The notes beneath the pieces are model-generated. The model saw only the letters and a program-made list of their open reading frames with translations. It made no database searches and was not told where the DNA came from. The position numbers were made by a program, and so were the translations under genes. Shown piece after piece: positions 15,838 to 24,984 of a DNA stretch of 29,000 nucleotides. How positions within the stretch are numbered: the stretch's first letter is position 1; the number at the start of each line of letters is the position of its first letter. The stretch comes from DASQDN01 sp035630195. GTDB taxonomy: Bacteria > Acidobacteriota > Terriglobia > Bryobacterales > Bryobacteraceae. Location: positions 1-29,000 of the forward strand of contig DASQLD010000504.1 in assembly GCA_035630195.1 (NCBI GenBank), written 5' to 3'.

Positions 15838-17939
15838 GTCTGGACTTCAAGGCAATTTACGAACTGCTGCCCGCGTTCTACCGCACCCGCGACGCCGAGC
15901 TGGCCGAGCAGCTCGGGAGCATGCTGGACGACTCCGAAACCGCGGAGCTGCAGAATCTACTCTCGATTGCGGGATCGTTGTCGGCCAAGAAGGAACATCG
16001 GCTCGAAGAGCTGCAAGCCCTGCGTCTCCGCGGACCGTTGGCCGCCATGATGGCCGTCCTGGCGGAGCAGGTAAAAGTGCTCGAAGGCAGCCTCGAGCAG
16101 GCCTACGACGACCAGTTCATCGAGACCTGTCAGGAGTGGTTGGTGCCATATATCGGCGACCTCGTCGGTGCTCGCGGCCTCTTCGTCTATCCGAATGCCA
16201 CGTTCAGCGCGCGGGCCAGGGCGGCCGACACACTGGCCTTGCGCCGCAGCAAGGGAACCGTCTACGCCATCGAGAGGCTCGCCCGAGAGGTGACGGGTTG
16301 GGACGCCAACGTCGTCGAGTATTTCCAAGTGCTGGCCACCACGCAATACATGCAGCACATCCGCAAAGGCAACCTCTCGATTTCCGATGTCCGCCGCGCC
16401 AGCCACGAACCGTTGAACACCCCGTTCGACCCGTACGCCCGCACCGCCGACGTTCGGAACATCTCCCCACGGCGCGGTAAGTACAACATCCCCAATATCG
16501 GAATCTTCCTGTGGCGCATCCCCAGCATGCCGATGAAGAACAGCCCGGCCTTCCGGGTAGATGATCGCCGATATCTCTTCGATGCGGTGGGGCGTGATAT
16601 TCCGCTGCACACCTTTTCGCAACCGGAAGATCCGGGCACGGCGCGCGCCACGCCGTTCAACGTGCCGATGCGCCTCGGGCGGCGCCGGATGTACGATGAC
16701 CCGTCGGGTTACTACGGTGTGGGTCCGAAGGGCGAGACCAAAAGCATCCTGATCTTCGGGGGCGGGATTCCGCTTCCCGGTCCCATTTCCGTTTGCGACC
16801 TCGGCGATTGGTCGCGGCAGCCACAGAACAGCATCGGCATCGATCCCGAACTGGGCCGCATCGCATTTCCGCTGGCGCAGGCCGCGCCGGCTAATGTCCA
16901 CGTCAGCTATTTCTATGGCTTCAGCGCGCCCATGGGCGGAGGCCAGTACCCGCGCGATCTGCGCCCGAACGCGGACGTATTCATCAAGGTTCCCGAAGAT
17001 TTTCCCAGCATTCAGGGGGCGCTCGATTTCGCCGTGTCGCGCGTGACTGGCGACCGGAATTTCGGCATCATTGAAATCAAAGATAACGAATACTACATCG
17101 AAACCCCGCAGGTGGCGATCCCGGCCCAATGCGAGATCGAACTGCGCGCCGCCGACGGCAAGCGTCCCGTGCTGGTGCTGGCGGGCGATTTCCGCGTTAT
17201 TGGCGGAAACCAATCAAAATTTTCACTGAATGGACTCATGGTCACGGGCGGCGCGCTGGCAGTCCCTGCAATCAAGGGTCCCGGAGATCCCAATCTGCTC
17301 GCGCGGCTCGAGCTGACCGACTGCACCCTGCTGCCCTCGGATACCGCGCGCATCTGGATCTCCTCCGTGAACACGGCTTTCCTGGCGGACAAATCCATTG
17401 TGGGGGCCATTCGGATTGACCAGAATTGCAGCGCCAAGCTGACCAACACCATCGTGGATGCGCTCGCCAAGGGCGAAGTGGCTTATGCGGCACGGAACAG
17501 CGTGGACGCGGGCGGTCCCCTGGAGTTGCTAAACTGCACCGTGATCGGCAAGGTTCACGCACTGCGGCTCTCGGCGTCGAACACGATTTTCCTTGCGGAG
17601 TTGCCGGCCTTCGACCTGTGGACCGCGCCCGTGCTTGCGGATCAACTGCAGCAGGGCTGCGTTCGTTTCAGCTATGTTCCGCCGGGTTCCAAGGTGCCGC
17701 GCCCGTACCGATGCCCGTCCCCCGCATTTCCCGCATTCGCGTCGCTGCGCTGCGGCGATCCCGGATATTGCTCGCTCGAGCCCCAGTCCGGCCAGGAAAT
17801 TATAGAGGGCGCGGATGACCAGTCAGAGATGGGTGCGTTTCATGATTTGTATCGTCCGCAACGCGGATCCAATTTGCGTTCCAGCCTGCAGGAGTTCTTG
17901 CGGTTCGGCCTGGAAGGCGGAATCTTTTATGCCAGTTGA
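15834..17939 (+). CDS. P2 gpI-type phage tail protein with pectin-lyase-like C-terminal beta-helix
   Basis: This 701-residue protein starts with an N-terminal tail-protein-I-like region (about 1-190): YELLPAFYRTRDAELAEQLG, a long helical part, WLVPYIGDLVGARGLF and RRSKGTVYAIERLAREVTGW. Those last two are characteristic of the 'phage tail protein' TIGR02242/P2 gpI group that connects wedge to fibre. From about residue 383 the sequence changes to VFIKVPEDFPSIQGALDFAV, which is the usual opening of a right-handed beta-helix of the pectin-lyase type, followed by many short strands up to about 600. The last 100 residues (Cys-containing, with YRCPSPAF and RCGDPGYCSLEP) are separate. The helix could bind or cleave glycans or serve only as a rigid stalk; no catalytic residues could be assigned. 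It overlaps the preceding gene by four bases. Confidence 0.82.
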   Translation: MSLDFKAIYELLPAFYRTRDAELAEQLGSMLDDSETAELQNLLSIAGSLSAKKEHRLEELQALRLRGPLAAMMAVLAEQVKVLEGSLEQAYDDQFIETCQEWLVPYIGDLVGARGLFVYPNATFSARARAADTLALRRSKGTVYAIERLAREVTGWDANVVEYFQVLATTQYMQHIRKGNLSISDVRRASHEPLNTPFDPYARTADVRNISPRRGKYNIPNIGIFLWRIPSMPMKNSPAFRVDDRRYLFDAVGRDIPLHTFSQPEDPGTARATPFNVPMRLGRRRMYDDPSGYYGVGPKGETKSILIFGGGIPLPGPISVCDLGDWSRQPQNSIGIDPELGRIAFPLAQAAPANVHVSYFYGFSAPMGGGQYPRDLRPNADVFIKVPEDFPSIQGALDFAVSRVTGDRNFGIIEIKDNEYYIETPQVAIPAQCEIELRAADGKRPVLVLAGDFRVIGGNQSKFSLNGLMVTGGALAVPAIKGPGDPNLLARLELTDCTLLPSDTARIWISSVNTAFLADKSIVGAIRIDQNCSAKLTNTIVDALAKGEVAYAARNSVDAGGPLELLNCTVIGKVHALRLSASNTIFLAELPAFDLWTAPVLADQLQQGCVRFSYVPPGSKVPRPYRCPSPAFPAFASLRCGDPGYCSLEPQSGQEIIEGADDQSEMGAFHDLYRPQRGSNLRSSLQEFLRFGLEGGIFYAS

Positions 17940-17955
17940 ATTAGGAGCCCTTTAA

Positions 17956-20900
17956 ATGCCAGGCGATTTCAGCCGTGACACATTCAATCCCGGGAACCGT
18001 TTTTCGGGCGTACTCATGCAGCAGGGCCGCGTTCAGTTGGATGCCGACTGGAACGAGCAAGTGCGGATCCAGCACCATCGCATGGAAACGGAGAGCATAG
18101 ACGTCATCGGCCGGTGCGGGACGCCAGAAGAAGGCGGCGGATTCGTCATCAGCCAGAGTCCCCGCGGTTCGGACCTATTGATCGCCCCGGGGCGCTTTTA
18201 CGTCGATGGATTGCTGTGCGAACTCGGGAGCACTCCGATTTCCGCAACTTTTCCGGCGAGCGCCACCGACAGAGTGACAGTGGGGCAAGCGACCGTGGAC
18301 GGGCGCGACTTCGCTCCCGGACAATGGGTCGCGATCTGGGCCGAGCAGAACCCCCTCGAGCAGTATTTCCGCGTCACCGCGTTTGAGAAAGGCACCCACA
18401 CCCTGACCTTGGATGCGAGCATTGCGGCCTATCGCAATGCGGGCCTAACCTGGTTGCGCCTGGTTGCGAGCTACGCCTCCCAGCCCGATTACCCCAATCC
18501 CGAATTCGCCGGCTCCAGCCCGATCGGCAGCGAGCCCAACGGCACGGGTCTGGCCTTGCCGGATGGAGCGTACTTGGTTTACCTGCGCGCGTTTGAACGC
18601 GAGGTGAACGCGCTGGAACACCGGTTGTTGCGGGAAGTGGCGCTGGGTGGGCCGGATACAACGGAGCGCCTGCAAACCGTTTTCCAGGTGAGGCTGCTGC
18701 CGGTATTCGCGGCGGCAAGCCCGCTCGCGAGTCCGCCATCCAGCCCTCCCGCAAGTCCCCCATCCAGTCCTCCCGAAAGTCCGCCGTCCAGTCCGCCGGA
18801 ATGCTGCGTGGAAGAGACCTATACCGTGTGGGATCACCTGGTCGCGCCCCCCACAGGCAGGATGAACGCGCGCACCATGCCGCCCGCGCCGGGCGACAAT
18901 CCCTGCGTGCTTCCGCCCACTGCGGGATACCAGCGCCTTGAAAACCAGCTGTATCGGGTGGAAATTCTGCGCTCCGGCGACACCGCTGTACCGGGCAACC
19001 AACCGACGTTCGTGTGGTCCCGCGACAATGGCACGGTGGAAAGCTCCGTCACCAAAGTCGACGTGAACGACGTCTATCTCGCCGACCTCGGGAGGGACGC
19101 GGTGCTGGGGTTCGCCGCCGGGCAATGGGTCGAATTGATCAACACCGAAGACGAACTGAGCGGCACGCCGCGCATGCTCGCTGAGATCACGAAGCCGCTG
19201 GACAATGATATCCGGAAGGTCACCCTCTCGAGTTCCGCCGCAGCTTTCGCCAAACGGGCCAACCTTCGGCTTCGCCGCTGGGATGTCACGGGTCCGACGG
19301 TCACCGCCACGGGAATACCAGTCACCACCGGGTGGGTCGAACTGGAATCCGGGGTTCAGATTCAATTTCGGGCGGGAACCTACGTCGCCGGCAGCTACTG
19401 GCTGATTCCGGCGCGCACGGCCACGGGCGAGATTGAATGGCCGCCATACGATATCCCGAATAGCAGCCCCATTCCGCAACCACCGCGCGGCCCCACGTAT
19501 CATTACTGTCGGCTGGCGCGCATCAACGTATTCGCGGGCGTTTGGCACGTTGAAGACATGCGCCGCACCTTCCCCAGCCTGACATGCATTTCCGCCGAGG
19601 ATGTCTGCTATGAAAGCCAATGCTGCGACTTCGACGGGGTGCGCACCGTACAGCAGGCCCTCGATACCCTCTGCTCCACCAACGATTTGCGCTTCCATAA
19701 GAAGACCATGCACGGTTGGGGCATTGCGTGTGGGATGCAAGTCGTCTGCGGGCCCAATCCGCCGAGTCAAAAGCGTCGGCACGTGACAGTGCGCAAGGGA
19801 TACGCGGTTGATTCCAACGGCAACGACATCATCCTCAGGCAGGACCAGACGCTGGACGTGATCGCTATGCTCACGTCGCCGTCCACCAACAGCGGGTTGA
19901 AGGACGGCGAATACTGCCTCATCCTGGACCGCGCGGCTCCCGGCGGCTTCCGGCTGGTTCCCTACGATCCGGACTGGAAATCCATCCAGTCCCTTTTAAG
20001 CGGGACCTTGCTGATGGACTTCTTCACGGACTGCATCAAGAGCCTGTCGGATTTCTTCAACGATCAGTTCACGGCCAAACCCGGCGAGGCCAAACTGCCC
20101 GTGGGACCGACGCAGAAGCGGCTTACCGCGCTGACCAATCTGGCGATCCAGTTCGTCGCGCCCGATGTCGGGAGTTATGTGTACTTGTCCGGCGACAAGA
20201 ACGCGCCCATCTCGGAGCATGAGGACACCATCCTCCGCACCTTCTACGACGAATTGCGCAAGCGGCTGCAAAGCGCCACGTACTGCGGCATGTTCGACGG
20301 CGCGCGGCAATTTCCCCCGTACCCGTATTCCAATCTGGACGTACCCACGATTTTCGGAAAGAACTTCAAGACGCGGTTGCGCGTAGATCCAACCGGCGCG
20401 CGTGGGTACACGCTTGGCGTGAACAACGTCATCAATGTCTTCGACCTCAAAAAACGGCAGATGGTGTCCGAACTCCCCTTCCCCGCAGGTTCCGGCGCCG
20501 TGGTCCAGGACGTGGCGTTCTCGCCCGACGGAGCGCAGCTCTACGCCGTCGCGAATCTGAACAACCGCGACACCGTGTTCGCGACTGCCGACGTGAAAGG
20601 TCTCCAGCACACCTGGCAATCCCAAACCACTGTGGTTTGCAACGTCGTTCTGACGACCTTAATGGGGCGGCCGTCGGATGCCTCTACGGTATTCGCCATC
20701 GGCGTTGGGAAGGGCTTGTACGCCTTCGATCCAAAGAAGGTGAATGCGACCCCCGATCCACTTTACCCCTTGAAAGCTTTCGGCCACCTGGTGATCGACG
20801 ATGCCAAAGCGTTTGCCTACGTCACGTCGAACAACACTGCGGCGACAGACCAGTTCAACGAAGTGCATGCGTTGAACCTCACGAAAGGCGTGCAGAGCGA

Positions 20901-22656
20901 CAGCTTGATTGCGCTGAACGGCTTGGTGGGCAAGGCCGGCGACGACATCGCGCTGGTGCCCCAAAGCCAGTTCGGTCCGACCCAACTCTTCGTGACCGGC
21001 ATTTTGCCGGGCGGGAGCAACAAGCAACTGCTCAGGTTTCCTACGGACATCGGGAATGTACCGCCCGGCGCTCCGCAGCCCATTGACCTGGAAGAGAACA
21101 CGACCGTCCGGCTCGCCCACAATCCGGTCACCAACTTCCTCGCCATTTCGTTCGAGGACAGCTACCGGATCAAGCTGTTCTCGCCGGCCAATAAAGCCCT
21201 GGAAACGTCCCGGCATCCCGTGCAGATACAACCGGTGTCGTTGGTTTTCAGCGAGCGGGGCAATACGGCATACGTTTTGAATTGGGGCAGCAACACGATC
21301 ACCGCGATGCCCGCAGCCTACTTGAATCCGAGAAACCAGCCCGATTTGCAGGCACTGGTCAACTACCGTTCGGGCGTCATCAACGCCTTCCTGGATCTCG
21401 CGGGCGGATTCCTGCAGTATCTGAAGGACTGTTTTTGCGACCACCTGATTACCAAGTGCCCTTCCGATTGCGATGAAGAAACGGCGCGGGACCTGTTCCT
21501 TGCTTGCCTTACCGTTAAGGAAGGACAGGTGGAGAAAGTGTGCAACTTCGAGAAGCGCAAAGAACTGCACACAATTCCTAAGCTCGAATACTGGTTGTCG
21601 CTGGTTCCCATCATGCCGCTGATCGGAAGGCTGTTTGAAAGGATCTGCTGCTCCGTACTGCCTTCGTTCTTCGGTAGGAAGAGCGCGCCCCAGGCCGCAC
21701 CCGCCGTGGCCAACAACCCGTCCACCGGTTTCTACACCAAGCGGTTCACCGGAGAAAAGGCGCGCAGCAGCGTGGAATTCGCGCAGCGCACGAATTTTAA
21801 GCAAGCGGCCGGCAGAATGGTCTCCCACACGCTGAAGTCCGGGCAATTCTTCGCCGAGGCGGTGAGCACGCCGTCAACTAACGCCCTCACCCAGCCGCAG
21901 ATCGGGCGAAGCGAAATCGAAGGACGGCATGTGGACGATGCTCGCGCTAAGTTGGAGGCCGCGCACGTCACCGTTGAACGCGTGGTCAAATACGATCCGG
22001 CCAAGGCGGGGGAGAATGCCCTCCGTTTCAACATCGCGCCGGCCAATCTCGCGCCGGGCTCTTCCGTCACGCTGGTGGCCGACGAGCAGGGGACAGTTCG
22101 TTACTTCGTTCCCGCTGCTCCCGAGGTCGCGGAATTGCGCACGGAGGTGCGGACCACCAAAGAGCAAGTTGCCCAGGCCGCAGACAGCGTCAACCACGCG
22201 CTGGCGGCGAGTCAGGAGGCCAAGGCCGAGTTCCTGCAAACCCGCGAGCGCGTGGACCAGCACCAGGCGGCCATAAACCAGGCAATCGGCACCAACGAGC
22301 AGTTGAAGGTGCAACTGGATTCCGCTCAGAAAGCACTCGCCGATACCCAGCAGCGGCTCGCCGAGAATGTGCTTACCGTTGAGCACGTGTCGAGCACGAC
22401 CGAGCAGCTTCGCTCCCTAATCGAGGCGTCGCAGAAGTCCATCGCAGCGATCCAGCCAACCTTGACCTCGGCCACGGGTTTGCAGGACGAGGTCAACAGC
22501 CTGCGCCAACAAATGACCAATCTGCAAACCGCCAATCAGCAGGAATTGGCCAAGCGCGATCAGCAGATCGGTGAGTTGTCGACGCAGTTCCAGGGCGTCG
22601 CGGAGTTGCGCGCCCTGGTCACCAGGATTTCGAAAGTCGTGCCCCTGCCGGATTAA
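17956..22656 (+). CDS. DUF6519 multidomain protein; candidate eCIS fibre or baseplate appendage
   Basis: This protein has 1566 residues. The N-terminus (MPGDFSRDTFNPGNRFSGVL, then QQGRVQLDADWNEQ) is the DUF6519 signature, found in contractile-tail-like clusters. In order it has the DUF6519 region (1-250), a Ser/Pro repeat linker (255-282), a beta-rich middle (285-780), a propeller-like stretch with repeating VAFSPDGAQLYAVAN-type blades (about 796-1125), a cysteine-rich helical block (1134-1240), a PASTA-like domain (about 1316-1380, with IEGRHVDDARAKLEAAHVTV), and a long coiled coil (about 1390-1560) rich in Gln, Ala and Glu. AGGAG at 17943-17947 precedes the ATG by eight bases. A fibre, trunk or receptor-binding role is likely but inferred; a tape-measure role is possible only for the coiled-coil part. 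No signal peptide is visible. Confidence 0.8.
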   Translation: MPGDFSRDTFNPGNRFSGVLMQQGRVQLDADWNEQVRIQHHRMETESIDVIGRCGTPEEGGGFVISQSPRGSDLLIAPGRFYVDGLLCELGSTPISATFPASATDRVTVGQATVDGRDFAPGQWVAIWAEQNPLEQYFRVTAFEKGTHTLTLDASIAAYRNAGLTWLRLVASYASQPDYPNPEFAGSSPIGSEPNGTGLALPDGAYLVYLRAFEREVNALEHRLLREVALGGPDTTERLQTVFQVRLLPVFAAASPLASPPSSPPASPPSSPPESPPSSPPECCVEETYTVWDHLVAPPTGRMNARTMPPAPGDNPCVLPPTAGYQRLENQLYRVEILRSGDTAVPGNQPTFVWSRDNGTVESSVTKVDVNDVYLADLGRDAVLGFAAGQWVELINTEDELSGTPRMLAEITKPLDNDIRKVTLSSSAAAFAKRANLRLRRWDVTGPTVTATGIPVTTGWVELESGVQIQFRAGTYVAGSYWLIPARTATGEIEWPPYDIPNSSPIPQPPRGPTYHYCRLARINVFAGVWHVEDMRRTFPSLTCISAEDVCYESQCCDFDGVRTVQQALDTLCSTNDLRFHKKTMHGWGIACGMQVVCGPNPPSQKRRHVTVRKGYAVDSNGNDIILRQDQTLDVIAMLTSPSTNSGLKDGEYCLILDRAAPGGFRLVPYDPDWKSIQSLLSGTLLMDFFTDCIKSLSDFFNDQFTAKPGEAKLPVGPTQKRLTALTNLAIQFVAPDVGSYVYLSGDKNAPISEHEDTILRTFYDELRKRLQSATYCGMFDGARQFPPYPYSNLDVPTIFGKNFKTRLRVDPTGARGYTLGVNNVINVFDLKKRQMVSELPFPAGSGAVVQDVAFSPDGAQLYAVANLNNRDTVFATADVKGLQHTWQSQTTVVCNVVLTTLMGRPSDASTVFAIGVGKGLYAFDPKKVNATPDPLYPLKAFGHLVIDDAKAFAYVTSNNTAATDQFNEVHALNLTKGVQSDSLIALNGLVGKAGDDIALVPQSQFGPTQLFVTGILPGGSNKQLLRFPTDIGNVPPGAPQPIDLEENTTVRLAHNPVTNFLAISFEDSYRIKLFSPANKALETSRHPVQIQPVSLVFSERGNTAYVLNWGSNTITAMPAAYLNPRNQPDLQALVNYRSGVINAFLDLAGGFLQYLKDCFCDHLITKCPSDCDEETARDLFLACLTVKEGQVEKVCNFEKRKELHTIPKLEYWLSLVPIMPLIGRLFERICCSVLPSFFGRKSAPQAAPAVANNPSTGFYTKRFTGEKARSSVEFAQRTNFKQAAGRMVSHTLKSGQFFAEAVSTPSTNALTQPQIGRSEIEGRHVDDARAKLEAAHVTVERVVKYDPAKAGENALRFNIAPANLAPGSSVTLVADEQGTVRYFVPAAPEVAELRTEVRTTKEQVAQAADSVNHALAASQEAKAEFLQTRERVDQHQAAINQAIGTNEQLKVQLDSAQKALADTQQRLAENVLTVEHVSSTTEQLRSLIEASQKSIAAIQPTLTSATGLQDEVNSLRQQMTNLQTANQQELAKRDQQIGELSTQFQGVAELRALVTRISKVVPLPD
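18730..18801 (+). repeat. Three tandem 24-base units encoding SPPSSPP(A/E)
   Basis: Three imperfect 24-base copies start at 18730, 18754 and 18778 inside the DUF6519 gene. They encode SPPSSPPA, SPPSSPPE and SPPSSPPE (residues 259-282), preceded by a partial unit SPLA. All copies keep the reading frame. The result is a stiff, serine-rich hinge between the N-terminal domain and the beta-rich body. Confidence 0.9.
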
Positions 22657-22659
22657 ATC

Positions 22660-24882
22660 ATGCCAAGCATTTCGATTGGCATTCACGCGCATGCTGAGCC
22701 GGATCGGCTCTGGAAGACACTGGATGCCGTACGGGCTACCGCTGGCGACGCGTACGAATTGCTTGTGTTGGCGGACGGGCCTGACCCTGAAACCGCGGAC
22801 GCGCTTCGGCATTGGACCGATATTGAAGTATCCGGCACGGAGGAGCCGAAAGGAACCGCCGCTTGCTTTAACAGGCTGGTGGCCGCCCGCTCCGCCGATT
22901 TCCACCTGCTCTTGGAAAGCGGTGTCATTCCCACCGAAGGCTGGTTGGAACGCCTGCTTGAAGCCTTCAAGCGGTATCCGAAGTGCGGCTTGGCCGGACC
23001 TTCCACCAACCGCGCGTGGAACGAGCAGTGCATCTTCCCGACCGCGCTGGATACGACCGAAGAGATCGCCCGCCTTTCCGCAATTGCCGAACGAAGATAC
23101 GGCGCGACCTGCCGAACCCTGGAGCCTTTGTACAGCCTGTCCGATTTCTGCTACATGGTGCGGCGGGAAACCGTGGAAGCGGTCGGGAAGGCCGACGAGG
23201 AGTATGGCTTGGGCCCGTGCTGGGAGATGGACTACAATGTCCGAGCGACGCGGGCGGGCTTCCAAGGCCTCTGGGCCTGCGGATCCTACGTCCACCGCGC
23301 GCCCTTCACCGCCCGGCGGTGGCGCGAGGAATCGCGGCGATTTGAAGCCAGCAAGCACCGTTACCAGGACAAATACTGCGGACTGCGGCTGCGCGGGATT
23401 AAGCGCGACTATAGGCAGCACTGCCGCGGGGATGCATGTCCAAACTTCGCGCCGACCCTGCTGTTTGGCTTGGACGCCCCTGCCCCGTTGCCGCTAGCCC
23501 GGTCCGAATCGCCCCTCGTAAGTTGTATTATGCCGACGTACAACCGCCGTCGATTCATTCCCGATGCCCTGCGCTGTTTCGCGCACCAAGATTATCCGAA
23601 TCTGGAGCTGATAATCCTCGACGATGGCACGGATCCCATCGCGGACCTGATCCCCGAGGACCCCCGAATCCGTTACTGGCGGCTGCAGGGGAAAGTCACG
23701 GTGGGGGAGAAGCGGAACCAGGCCTGCGAACTTGCCGCCGGGGAATTCATCATCCATTGGGACGACGATGATTGGTATAGTCCGTCGAGAGTGCGCAGGC
23801 AGATCGAACCGTTGCTCGCCAAACGCGGCGCGGTTACCGGCACGAGCACTTTGTTCTACTACGATCGCGACCGGAACCAAGCCTTCCGCTATGAATATCA
23901 TGGCCCGGTTTGCGCATGGCTTGGCGGACTGGCGTATTCCAAGTCCCTCTGGGAAAGGCAGCGTTTCGAGCCGATCCAGGTCTCGGAGGATGTCCGCTTC
24001 TTGGCCCACGTGCCGCCCGCTTTGCGGTTCGATATCCGCGACCCGGCACTCATGATCGCCGCCATTCATTCGGAGAACGTTAGCGCCAAAGTGACGACGG
24101 GGGATTTCTGGAAGCCGGAGCCGGTGGAAAGGGTTCGACCGCTTATCGGTCTGGCTCACCCGCTGGTGTCCTGCATCATGCCCACGTACAACCGGCGCCC
24201 GTTTATGAGCCTTACTTTGGAGTGCTTCCAGCGCCAAACCTATCCGAACAGGGAGTTGATTGTCGTTGACGATGGGACCGATCCCGTAGCCGATATTTTG
24301 GAAGGACAGCCGAACGTTCGGTATATTCGATTGACGCGCCGGCACAACATCGGGGCCAAGCGCAACCTTGCCTGCGAAGCCGCCCAGGGAGATATTGTGG
24401 CGCACTGGGACGACGACGACTGGTATGCACCGGACCGCCTGGCCTGCCAGGCGGAGCCCCTTCGAGCCGATACCCACGACTTGACCGGCCTTGCCAACCG
24501 CTACATGCTGGAAATGCCCGCTGGCCGGTTTTGGAGTACCAGCGATGCCGTTCACAGCCGCATGTTCGTCGGCAATCTGCACGGCGGCACGTTGGTGTAT
24601 CGCCGGGCGCTTTGGCAGGACGGAATCCGCTATCCGGAAGTGAACCTTGCGGAAGACGCTGGATTTATCCGGCACGCTTCGCAAGCCGGGAAACGGATTG
24701 TGCGGCTGGAGAATCCGGGCGTCTTCGTGTATCTCAGGCACACCCGCAACACCTGGCAATTCGAGCCGGGAAGCTTTGTAGACCCGGCTGGCTGGATCGC
24801 GGCCTGCGCACCGCCAGGTTTTTCCGCCGAACTCATGGATGCATACCGTTCCGCGTGCGAAAAGACCGGCGGCGCGACTTGA
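22660..24882 (+). CDS. Glycosyltransferase with three GT-A (GT2-like) modules
   Basis: This 740-residue protein contains three successive family-2-like modules. Module 2 has SCIMPTYNRR at 288-297 and HWDDDDWY at 366-373; module 3 has the same SCIMPTYNRR at 504-513 and HWDDDDWY at 582-589, so these two are an internal duplication with metal-binding DxD motifs. Module 1 (about 1-250) keeps a nucleotide-sugar-like opening (SISIGIHAHAEP, LLVLADGP), GWLERLLEAF and an acceptor-side WEMDYNVRATRAGF, but where DxD is expected it reads LLLESGVIP, so its metal site seems lost. The enzyme would act in the cytoplasm on nucleotide sugars; acceptor and sugars are unknown. It begins three bases after the DUF6519 stop and so is probably co-transcribed with the injection operon. 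Confidence 0.85.
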   Translation: MPSISIGIHAHAEPDRLWKTLDAVRATAGDAYELLVLADGPDPETADALRHWTDIEVSGTEEPKGTAACFNRLVAARSADFHLLLESGVIPTEGWLERLLEAFKRYPKCGLAGPSTNRAWNEQCIFPTALDTTEEIARLSAIAERRYGATCRTLEPLYSLSDFCYMVRRETVEAVGKADEEYGLGPCWEMDYNVRATRAGFQGLWACGSYVHRAPFTARRWREESRRFEASKHRYQDKYCGLRLRGIKRDYRQHCRGDACPNFAPTLLFGLDAPAPLPLARSESPLVSCIMPTYNRRRFIPDALRCFAHQDYPNLELIILDDGTDPIADLIPEDPRIRYWRLQGKVTVGEKRNQACELAAGEFIIHWDDDDWYSPSRVRRQIEPLLAKRGAVTGTSTLFYYDRDRNQAFRYEYHGPVCAWLGGLAYSKSLWERQRFEPIQVSEDVRFLAHVPPALRFDIRDPALMIAAIHSENVSAKVTTGDFWKPEPVERVRPLIGLAHPLVSCIMPTYNRRPFMSLTLECFQRQTYPNRELIVVDDGTDPVADILEGQPNVRYIRLTRRHNIGAKRNLACEAAQGDIVAHWDDDDWYAPDRLACQAEPLRADTHDLTGLANRYMLEMPAGRFWSTSDAVHSRMFVGNLHGGTLVYRRALWQDGIRYPEVNLAEDAGFIRHASQAGKRIVRLENPGVFVYLRHTRNTWQFEPGSFVDPAGWIAACAPPGFSAELMDAYRSACEKTGGAT

Positions 24883-24984
24883 ATTTCGCTACGCTGTGGT
24901 GCCGATGCACCACTATGACGCGGCCCTGAAGCTCTACTGTGCGGTTCGGCCCAGCTTATCAAGGGCGAATTGATCGGCGTTAGT

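Noticed and set aside
15957..17213. Long minus-strand open frame (about 418 codons)
   Set aside because: It is antisense to the well-supported gpI-type gene, shows no family motif, and is His/Arg/Gly-rich as expected from opposite-strand reading of GC-rich coding DNA.
18445..19782. Long minus-strand open frame (about 445 codons)
   Set aside because: It is antisense to the DUF6519 gene and consists of low-complexity Arg/Gly/Val sequence; it has no ribosome site or recognisable domain.
20659..21846. Minus-strand open frame (about 395 codons)
   Set aside because: It is a shadow of the DUF6519 propeller-like region with no domain signal.
500..22656. An intact temperate prophage
   Set aside because: The visible region has tail and baseplate functions plus the eCIS-specific DUF4255, Pvc15-like ATPase and DUF4157 genes, and no capsid, portal, terminase, integrase or lysis gene.
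23494..24759. Minus-strand open frame (about 421 codons)
   Set aside because: It lies opposite the glycosyltransferase with conserved motifs on the plus strand; its own translation shows none.
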